5,366 nucleotides of DNA, taken from JBCCZC01 sp039188505. GTDB lineage: Bacteria; Pseudomonadota; Gammaproteobacteria; Xanthomonadales; SZUA-38. The stretch lies in contig JBCCZC010000402.1 of NCBI GenBank assembly GCA_039188505.1, positions 1-5,366 on the forward strand, given 5' to 3'. The notes below the pieces were generated by a model, which saw nothing but the letters and a program-made list of their open reading frames with translations, searched no databases and was not told the origin of the DNA. Shown piece after piece: positions 1 to 5,366 of the stretch (position 1 is the first letter of the stretch; the number at the start of each line of letters is the position of its first letter). Position numbers and translations under genes: made by a program.

Positions 1-10
1 AGGCGGGCTC

Positions 11-1267
<1,257 letters not shown>

Positions 1268-1381
1268 ACATCGCCTCACCCTGAGCCGGCCCCGGCTCAC
1301 CCGGCCGACCGGCCCGGCATGGCGCCGCGCACGCCCCGAGACCAGACCGATCAAACCTCGTCGGCGATACCGTGCGCCGCC
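1268..1381 (+). other. C-rich convergent intergenic region after rho (possible rut-like 3' end)
   Basis: This gap lies between the rho stop and the stop of the convergent acyltransferase gene. On the rho-sense strand it holds roughly 50 C against 30 G by hand count, a C-over-G bias of the type that loads Rho. It contains a GC-rich hairpin but no T-run in either direction, so no canonical intrinsic terminator is visible for either gene. I infer that termination here is Rho-dependent; this has not been tested. Confidence 0.35.
1282..1299. repeat. Inverted repeat (7 bp stem, 4 nt loop) between convergent genes
   Basis: TGAGCCG (1282-1288) and CGGCTCA (1293-1299) are perfect inverted repeats around the loop GCCC. 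A weaker GGCC-GACC-GGCC dyad follows at 1303-1314. Neither side has a T-run, so this is not a classical intrinsic terminator. It could protect the 3' end of either transcript or cause a polymerase pause. It sits 14 nt after the rho stop codon and is symmetric, so it would fold in either transcript. Confidence 0.6.
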
Positions 1382-2287
1382 CTAGCGGTGCTTGGAGCGG
1401 CGATCGGCCGCGGCGTAGAAGGGTGGCTCGCCGTCCGGTCGGTTGCGAAACTTGCGGTGTAGCCACAGGTACTGATCCGGCGCTTCCCGGACCCGGTCTT
1501 CGATCCATGCGTTCAGGCGCGTGGCGTCCGTCAGCGGGTCGCCCGAGGGATAGTCTTCCCAGGGGGCATCGATCACGATGCGGTAGCGTGGGCCCGGTTC
1601 GCGAATACCCCAGGTTGGCAGCACCCGCGCGCCCGCCCTCTCGACGAGGCTGGCGGTAGCCGTTGGGGTTGCGGCCGCGACACCGAAGAACGGTGCGAAC
1701 ACGGCGCCGGTCGTGAAATTCTGATCGGGGCCGTACATCAGCCGGCCGCCCGACCGCAGGATCTGTAGCATCCGCCGGACGCTCTTTTTCGGCACCGACT
1801 CGGACGCGTGGCTCGTTCGCCTGGCTTCGACCTGGGCCTCGACGTGTTCGTTGCGCTGCTGCCCTCGGACGACCATGGCGGCCGGTTCCCGGAACGCATC
1901 GTTCAGCATCCGGCCCGCGAGTTCGATGCACGAGAAGTGGCCGGTCAGCAGTAGCGCGCCCCGCCCTTCCGGGCACTCCAGGTGCTCGAGCCCGACGATC
2001 TCGACGCGCCCGCGCCACTGGCCAGGATCGCCATACCAGCCGACAAAGGTCTCCAGAAAGCCCATGGCCACCGACGCGAAGGTTCGCCGTGCAAGGGCCT
2101 CCCGGGCCGGCGGGTCGAGCTCGGGGAAGCAGGCCTCGAGGTTGCGCAGCGTCACGCGCCGGCGCTGCGGAAGCGCGACCCAGGCGAGCCGCCCGAGCGA
2201 TCGGCTCAATCGTTCGAGCACCGGGAGGGGGCGGCGCCCGAGCCAGGCCGCGATGCCCATCAGGATGCTGGCGCGGAGGCGCTTCAC
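1382..2287 (-). CDS. lpxL: LpxL/HtrB-family lipid A biosynthesis (lysophospholipid) acyltransferase
   Basis: The family transfers an acyl chain from acyl-ACP onto the Kdo2-lipid A precursor at the cytoplasmic face of the inner membrane. The product is 301 aa from the GTG at 2287, close to the usual length of about 300. An early R-x-x-LRNLEACFPEL element is typical of the family. The catalytic HX4E motif is HFSCIE (H117, E122) in LLTGHFSCIELAG. It is followed by VVRGQQRNEH, then MYGPDQN (about 184-190) and VFAPFFG (196-202). The C-terminal PDQYLWLHRKFRNRPDG (270-286) resembles the LpxL/LpxP WLHRRFKTRPEG ending more than LpxM. The reading frame stays open up to an ATG at 2461, but that extension lies inside the upstream ligase gene. 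I prefer the GTG because its GTGA overlaps the ligase TGA, the usual sign of translational coupling, and a GAGG lies 11 nt upstream. An ATG at 2260 (292 aa) is the alternative. The stop is TAG. The acyl donor and position specificity cannot be read from sequence, and it may be a paralog of a housekeeping lpxL elsewhere. Confidence 0.88.
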   Translation of the reverse strand: MKRLRASILMGIAAWLGRRPLPVLERLSRSLGRLAWVALPQRRRVTLRNLEACFPELDPPAREALARRTFASVAMGFLETFVGWYGDPGQWRGRVEIVGLEHLECPEGRGALLLTGHFSCIELAGRMLNDAFREPAAMVVRGQQRNEHVEAQVEARRTSHASESVPKKSVRRMLQILRSGGRLMYGPDQNFTTGAVFAPFFGVAAATPTATASLVERAGARVLPTWGIREPGPRYRIVIDAPWEDYPSGDPLTDATRLNAWIEDRVREAPDQYLWLHRKFRNRPDGEPPFYAAADRRSKHR

Positions 2288-3567
2288 GGCGCTTCGAACC
2301 TCAGGTCGGAGCGCGTGGCCCGGCAGAACAGCGCCACGAACCACCAGCAGACGATTGACCAGAAGGTCGAATAGAAAGCCAGGTGGGTGTTTAGCGGGAA
2401 GATCATCGCCAGGAGCGCCAGCGCGAGTAGCTGCAGCACCGAATCCCGGGGGGCGTGCCACATGGTTCGGAGCACGGCCGCAAGGGCGATCACCAGCCCT
2501 AGCAGACCGACCAGGCCAGTCTCGGCGCCGACCTCGAGGACGACGTGGTGGGCGTGGGTCGCGCTGCCGCCCTCGGAGACCCAGCGATCATCGGGGGGCG
2601 CGTGGTCCGGGTAGGCCGTGCGGAACGAGCGGACGCCGACGCCGTTGGCCGGGTGGTCGCCGGCCATCGACAGGGCGGCTTTCCAGATGGGCAGCCGATA
2701 GGTCAGCGCCTCGTTCAGTCCACCTGCGTCGCCGCTGAGGGCCTGCAGGGAGCGATCCGCCCGATCGCGGAAATCCGCGGAGGTGCCGTAGGCGGCCAGC
2801 GCCAGAATGACGCTCAGCGCCAGCAGGCCCGCGGCCTGGCCGAGCATGCGCAACGGGCGATCGCGGCCCAGCAGCCAGAGCATGCCCGCTGTCACGACCG
2901 CGAACATGATCCACGCGGCGCGGGTGCCGATGAGGAGGATCGCGACGGCCAGCAGCAGCCAGGTGGCGCCCGTCCTCCAGGATCGTCCGCCCCGCGCGGC
3001 GACGTAGAGCGCGAACGGTGCGAGCACCGCCAGCATGTGTCCCAGCTTGATGTTGGTCGGACCAAAGATGCCGTTCAGTCGTTCTTCGCTCCGTGGCATG
3101 CCCGCCAGATTGACCCCGGTTGCGGCCTGGAACAGGGCGTCTGCCGCCCAGGTGATCGCGATGAGACCGGTGCCAATCAGGACCCAGCGGAGCTGCCGGT
3201 CGTCGATGCGCGTGGCGATGAAAACGCCGACCGGCACGAAGCGCAGCTGGGCGAGCGTCCATGACGCGCTCTTGCCCGGGTCCAGCGCGTCGATCGCGGA
3301 CACCGCACCCGGGATCCAGTAACATCCAAAGAGCAGGGCGAACAGCCGCACGGGCTCCGACTGCAGCACCTCTCGCCCCGACAGGACCAATGTCCGCACG
3401 CCCAGCACCAGCATCACCAGCAGCGGCAGTTCGACCAGCCGGGAGAAGGGCAGCAGTGCCGGCACCGAGAGGACCAGGAGCGCGGGCCAGTATGAACGCA
3501 GGACAGGAATGAGGCTTTCCCTCGGCAGGCTCGGGCGACGGGCGGCGATTGTAGCACCGGGCATCAT
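2284..3567 (-). CDS. O-antigen ligase/polymerase-type (Wzy_C, WaaL-like) membrane protein
   Basis: This 427 aa protein has about 10-12 predicted membrane helices, for example near 27-43, 44-60, 73-92, 128-146, 176-191, 200-215, 217-233, 241-260, 347-367, 376-392 and 396-414. A large loop lies at about 261-345. This layout matches the O-antigen ligase/polymerase superfamily, whose long periplasmic loop lies late in the chain. Family-like signatures are GIFGPTNIKLGHMLA (167-181), GTRAAW (214-219, with R216), RLPIWKAAL (291-299) and the HAHHVVLEVGAETGLVG stretch (338-354), which matches the H-x-H...E..GLxG pattern with essential His and Arg in WaaL. The likely role is joining undecaprenyl-linked glycan to lipid A-core on the periplasmic side. 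Wzy polymerases and other glycan ligases share this fold and cannot be excluded. The ATG at 3567 (followed by a second ATG) has GGTGAG 8 nt upstream. It is the first gene of a two-gene unit and overlaps the acyltransferase start by 4 bases (GTGA). Confidence 0.85.
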   Translation of the reverse strand: MMPGATIAARRPSLPRESLIPVLRSYWPALLVLSVPALLPFSRLVELPLLVMLVLGVRTLVLSGREVLQSEPVRLFALLFGCYWIPGAVSAIDALDPGKSASWTLAQLRFVPVGVFIATRIDDRQLRWVLIGTGLIAITWAADALFQAATGVNLAGMPRSEERLNGIFGPTNIKLGHMLAVLAPFALYVAARGGRSWRTGATWLLLAVAILLIGTRAAWIMFAVVTAGMLWLLGRDRPLRMLGQAAGLLALSVILALAAYGTSADFRDRADRSLQALSGDAGGLNEALTYRLPIWKAALSMAGDHPANGVGVRSFRTAYPDHAPPDDRWVSEGGSATHAHHVVLEVGAETGLVGLLGLVIALAAVLRTMWHAPRDSVLQLLALALLAMIFPLNTHLAFYSTFWSIVCWWFVALFCRATRSDLRFEAP

Positions 3568-3600
3568 GCGAGCTGCTCACCGTACCTGTGAGTTTGCGCC
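3568..3600. promoter_or_regulatory. Divergent 33-bp start region with mirrored Shine-Dalgarno dyad
   Basis: Only 33 bases separate the ATG of the - strand ligase gene (3567) from the ATG of the + strand SGNH gene (3601). CTCAC (3576-3580) and GTGAG (3588-3592) form an inverted repeat with a 7 nt spacer. Read on either strand it supplies a GTGAG Shine-Dalgarno exactly 8 nt before the respective ATG (GGTGAG for the ligase, TGTGAG for the hydrolase). This supports both start calls. No convincing -35/-10 pair fits inside, so promoters for both genes must lie within the opposite gene's 5' coding region. Confidence 0.7.
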
Positions 3601-4737
3601 ATGCTGAGATGGTTGCGCGACGCCTGGGTGATCGCCGGCATCACGCTGCTGCTCGTGCTGGTCGTCGATGCGGTGCTCAATAACGGCTTCGGTCCCGAGC
3701 CCTGGCCGGCCGTCGATCCGGATGCCGTTGCGCCGGACCGGGCGGACGCCGAATTCTTCCAGACCGACCCCAAACTCATGCAGTACTGGCAGGAACACGG
3801 TGCGGCTCGCGCCATGCGTTGGACTCCTTACGTGTACTGGCGCCGCCAGCCCCATGCCGGCGAACAGATCAATGTCGACGACGAGGGTATCCGCCGCAGC
3901 TGGACGTCGGCTGAACGGGAGCCGGGTTGGACCCTCTGGGTAGCCGGCGGATCGTCCGTCTGGGGAACCGGGGTGGACGACGACTCGACGGTCCCGTCCT
4001 GGATTGCGCGCCTTCTCGCGGAAGCGGGCGAGCCGGCGCAGGTCATCAATCTCGGCGAGAGCGGCTATGTCACCGGTCAATCCCTGGCCTTCGTGCAGGA
4101 GCGCCTGCGGCACGCGGAGTCGCCCGATCTCGTGCTGTTCCTCGAGGGGGCGAATGACGTGTTCGCCGCCCTGCAGGCGGGGCGTGCCGGTGTTCCCCAG
4201 AACGAGGGAAATCGGACGCTGGACTTCCGGACGACCGACGGGGTAGAAAAATGGATCATGGCCTTCCCTCGGGCCCTGGAAGGTATCCGCGGCTTCGTGG
4301 CCCCGGTGGTCGATCCGGACAGCCTTGACCTCGATGCGCTCGCGGCCGACGTGGTCAGCGTCTACCTCGAGAATCGGCGGCAGGCTCGCGCGGTCCTGGC
4401 GGTTCATGGCAGCGATACGCTTCACGCCTGGCAGCCGACGATATTCGGCCGGTTCGAGCCCAGCGCTTTCGAGCAGCAGGTCCTGGGCGCGAGCCTGCAG
4501 CACCACCGGGACCTGCAACAGCGAGCCGACGCGCGAATCTCGGTCAGCCCGGCGGACGACCACCAGCTCGTCCTGACCAATGTCTTCGATAGGGTCCGCG
4601 AGACGGTTTTCATGGACCCTTTGCACCTGGGTCCCGGTGGCAACCGGACGATCGCGGCCGCGGTGGTGCCGTCGCTCCTCGAGTGGCGTGCCCTGCAGGT
4701 GGGGGATGGGTCCCTGGCGGAGCCGGCGACGGAGTAG
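3601..4737 (+). CDS. Membrane-anchored SGNH/GDSL-family hydrolase
   Basis: SGNH hydrolases are serine esterases, acetyl-esterases or acyltransferases, and many act on polysaccharides. The 378 aa product starts with a short basic N-terminus (R3, R6) and one hydrophobic segment at about 9-27, then a soluble domain. This predicts an inner-membrane anchor with the catalytic domain in the periplasm; no lipobox was seen. Block I is GGSSVWG with nucleophile S118. Block II is NLGESGYVTGQS (G152/G155 region). Block III is EGANDVF (N185). Block V is MDPLHLGPGGNRTIA with D339 and H342. All four catalytic blocks are therefore intact. The segment before block I (TPYVYWRRQPHAGEQINVDD, 75-94) matches the P-Y-x-x-W-R...N-x-D pattern common in SGNH proteins of glycan loci. 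The ATG is supported by GTGAG 8 nt upstream, and later starts would remove the anchor. It is divergent from the ligase gene and followed by rpmB with no visible terminator. The substrate is unknown; deacylation of LPS sugars is only inferred from neighbours. Confidence 0.85.
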   Translation: MLRWLRDAWVIAGITLLLVLVVDAVLNNGFGPEPWPAVDPDAVAPDRADAEFFQTDPKLMQYWQEHGAARAMRWTPYVYWRRQPHAGEQINVDDEGIRRSWTSAEREPGWTLWVAGGSSVWGTGVDDDSTVPSWIARLLAEAGEPAQVINLGESGYVTGQSLAFVQERLRHAESPDLVLFLEGANDVFAALQAGRAGVPQNEGNRTLDFRTTDGVEKWIMAFPRALEGIRGFVAPVVDPDSLDLDALAADVVSVYLENRRQARAVLAVHGSDTLHAWQPTIFGRFEPSAFEQQVLGASLQHHRDLQQRADARISVSPADDHQLVLTNVFDRVRETVFMDPLHLGPGGNRTIAAAVVPSLLEWRALQVGDGSLAEPATE

Positions 4738-4765
4738 CGATGTGCTTTGTCAGGTCGACCAAGCA

Positions 4766-4794
4766 TTGCAACGCGTATCCGGCGCTGCTAGACT
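4766..4794 (+). promoter_or_regulatory. Predicted sigma70-type promoter of rpmB-rpmG
   Basis: TTGCAA (4766-4771) and TAGACT (4789-4794) are separated by the optimal 17 bp; each hexamer matches consensus at 4 of 6 positions. A TG one base before the -10 gives an extended -10 (TGCTAGACT). The following TGCGCG is a GC-rich discriminator, a feature linked to ppGpp/DksA control of ribosomal promoters in proteobacteria. Transcription would start near 4801, giving a leader of about 70 nt. This is a sequence prediction only. Confidence 0.65.
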
Positions 4795-4806
4795 TGCGCG
4801 TTCTTT

Positions 4807-4834
4807 GCGGCTGGAAACCCGTTGGTTTCGCCGC
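4807..4834 (+). promoter_or_regulatory. 5' leader hairpin of the rpmB-rpmG mRNA
   Basis: GCGGC (4807-4811) pairs with GCCGC (4830-4834), and GAAACC (4814-4819) pairs with GGTTTC (4824-4829), closing a CGTT loop. The two-base TG bulge (4812-4813) is on the 5' side only. This 11 bp bulged stem would begin a few nucleotides from the predicted mRNA 5' end and lies 35 nt before the rpmB ATG. No T-run follows it, so it is not an intrinsic terminator, and it does not overlap the Shine-Dalgarno. It may stabilise the mRNA or act as a ribosomal-protein binding site, which is inference. Confidence 0.6.
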
Positions 4835-4869
4835 GATCTCGACTAAGCACAGGATTTGAGAGGGTTCGC

Positions 4870-5106
4870 ATGGCCAGGGTATGCCAAGTGACCGGCAAGC
4901 GTCCGGCCGTGGGAAACAACGTTTCTCACGCAAACAACAAGACCCGTCGGCGCTTCCTGCCGAATCTCCACCAGCATCGCTTCTGGGTGGAGAGCGAGAA
5001 CCGCTGGGTGAAGCTGCGGGTGTCCTCGAAGGGCATGCGTATCATCGACAAGAAAGGCATCGACGTGGTTCTCGCAGACATGCGTGCCCGCGGCGAGAAG
5101 GTCTGA
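4870..5106 (+). CDS. rpmB: 50S ribosomal protein bL28
   Basis: bL28 is a structural protein of the large ribosomal subunit that binds 23S rRNA. The 78 aa product has the same length as E. coli L28. It carries the hallmark VCQVTGKRP (4-12), RRRFLPNLHQHRFWVE (26-41) and the SKGMR.IDKKGID region (53-65), ending RARGEKV. It has a single cysteine (C5), so it is a form without the zinc-binding cysteine set. An open frame extends upstream to 4822, but the ATG at 4870 begins the conserved MARVCQVTGK and has a strong GAGAGGG Shine-Dalgarno (4858-4864) 5 nt away. It is the first gene of the rpmB-rpmG pair and has its own promoter and leader hairpin. Confidence 0.99.
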   Translation: MARVCQVTGKRPAVGNNVSHANNKTRRRFLPNLHQHRFWVESENRWVKLRVSSKGMRIIDKKGIDVVLADMRARGEKV

Positions 5107-5119
5107 GGAGGTCTGAGCC

Positions 5120-5275
5120 ATGCGTGACAAGATCAGACTCGTTTCCAGCGCCGGCACCGGTTATTTCTACACGACCGACAAGAACAAGAAGAACACGCCG
5201 GATAAGCTCGAATTCAAGAAGTACGACCCGGTCGTGCGCAAGCACGTGATCTTCAAGGAAGCGAAGATCAAGTAA
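5120..5275 (+). CDS. rpmG: 50S ribosomal protein bL33 (cysteine-free form)
   Basis: bL33 is a small basic protein of the large ribosomal subunit near the E site. The 51 aa product reads MRDKIRLVSSAGTG at the N-terminus, then FYTTDKNKKN (16-25) and KKYDPVVRKHVIFKEAKIK (33-51). It has no cysteines, so it is the zinc-independent type. It lacks the MAKG-like extension of the 55 aa E. coli protein and matches the 51 aa form seen in pseudomonads. The usual TGHFYTT has Tyr in place of His here (Y15). A strong GAGGAGG Shine-Dalgarno (5105-5111) overlaps the rpmB stop and lies 8 nt before the ATG, so translation of the pair is probably coupled. A strong intrinsic terminator follows at 5297. Confidence 0.99.
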   Translation: MRDKIRLVSSAGTGYFYTTDKNKKNTPDKLEFKKYDPVVRKHVIFKEAKIK

Positions 5276-5296
5276 TCCGAGCGTCAACCCGTTTCG

Positions 5297-5323
5297 AAAA
5301 GCCCGCCTCGCGCGGGCTTTTTT
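5297..5323 (+). terminator. Rho-independent terminator of the rpmB-rpmG operon
   Basis: AAAAGCCCGC (5297-5306) pairs with GCGGGCTTTT (5312-5321) around the 5 nt loop CTCGC (5307-5311). A run of six T (5318-5323) follows the GC core. It starts 21 nt after the rpmG stop. The A-run on the 5' side means it could also work on the opposite strand. Nothing further was recognised in the last 43 bases of the window. Confidence 0.93.
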
Positions 5324-5366
5324 CGTTGCTGCGCCGCAAAGCCAACCCGAATGCTGCATCAGTTTC

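Noticed and set aside
2288..2461. 58-residue N-terminal extension of the acyltransferase
   Set aside because: It lies wholly in the ligase coding region, lacks family similarity, and the GTGA overlap start gives the usual family length.
1851..2738. Open frame of 295 codons on the + strand across the ligase/acyltransferase junction
   Set aside because: Low-complexity Arg/Ser/Gly-rich translation, antisense to two well-supported genes.
2545..3264. Open frame of 239 codons on the + strand within the ligase gene
   Set aside because: No motif, composition of a GC-driven shadow, and the opposite strand encodes a clear multi-helix membrane protein.
3596..3618. Possible hairpin over the SGNH start codon (GCG-CCAT / ATGG-TTG-CGC)
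   Set aside because: The core is only 4 bp, with a 3 nt bulge before another 3 bp; too weak to call a regulatory element without folding energies or conservation.
3577..4626. Long open frame (349 codons) antisense to the SGNH gene
   Set aside because: It mirrors a gene with complete SGNH catalytic blocks, has no recognisable domain, and is the kind of antisense frame common in high-GC DNA.
4753..4760. Palindrome GGTCGACC upstream of the rpmB promoter
   Set aside because: An 8-base palindrome is expected by chance in GC-rich DNA, and no second half-site or known operator pattern surrounds it.

Overview
The window comes from a high-GC Gram-negative bacterium, most likely a gammaproteobacterium. 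Rho begins MNLTELK and tracks the E. coli protein nearly residue for residue. bL28 is 78 aa, and bL33 is a 51 aa cysteine-free form of the kind found in pseudomonads. A lipid A acyltransferase and an O-antigen ligase-type protein imply an LPS outer membrane. The genus cannot be fixed by eye; a Lysobacterales/Chromatiales-type lineage is only a guess.

Layout. (1) Positions 11-1267, + strand: complete rho, starting 10 bases into the window, so its leader is not visible. (2) Positions 1268-1381: a convergent gap of 114 bases, C-rich on the rho-sense strand, with a GC-rich hairpin but no T-run. (3) Positions 3567 down to 1382, - strand: a two-gene unit, first an O-antigen ligase/polymerase-type membrane protein, then an LpxL/HtrB-type acyltransferase. 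They are joined by a GTGA stop/start overlap. (4) Positions 3568-3600: only 33 bases separate two divergent ATGs, and a small dyad gives each gene a GTGAG Shine-Dalgarno exactly 8 nt from its start. (5) Positions 3601-4737, + strand: a membrane-anchored SGNH/GDSL hydrolase with all catalytic blocks intact. (6) Positions 4738-5323, + strand: the rpmB-rpmG operon with its own sigma70-type promoter, a 5' leader hairpin and a strong intrinsic terminator.

How the genes may work together. The ends of the window are housekeeping genes for transcription termination and the large ribosomal subunit. Between them sits a three-gene envelope cassette. LpxL-type enzymes add secondary acyl chains to lipid A at the cytoplasmic face. 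WaaL-type enzymes join polysaccharide to lipid A-core on the periplasmic face. The SGNH protein is predicted to be tethered with its active site in the periplasm, where it could trim or transfer an ester group on a glycan. That the three act together is inference from gene order. No mobile element, CRISPR array, tRNA or rRNA was seen, and all six genes look intact. I found no clear evidence of a new defence or mobile system. The least explained item is the SGNH/ligase/acyltransferase cassette.
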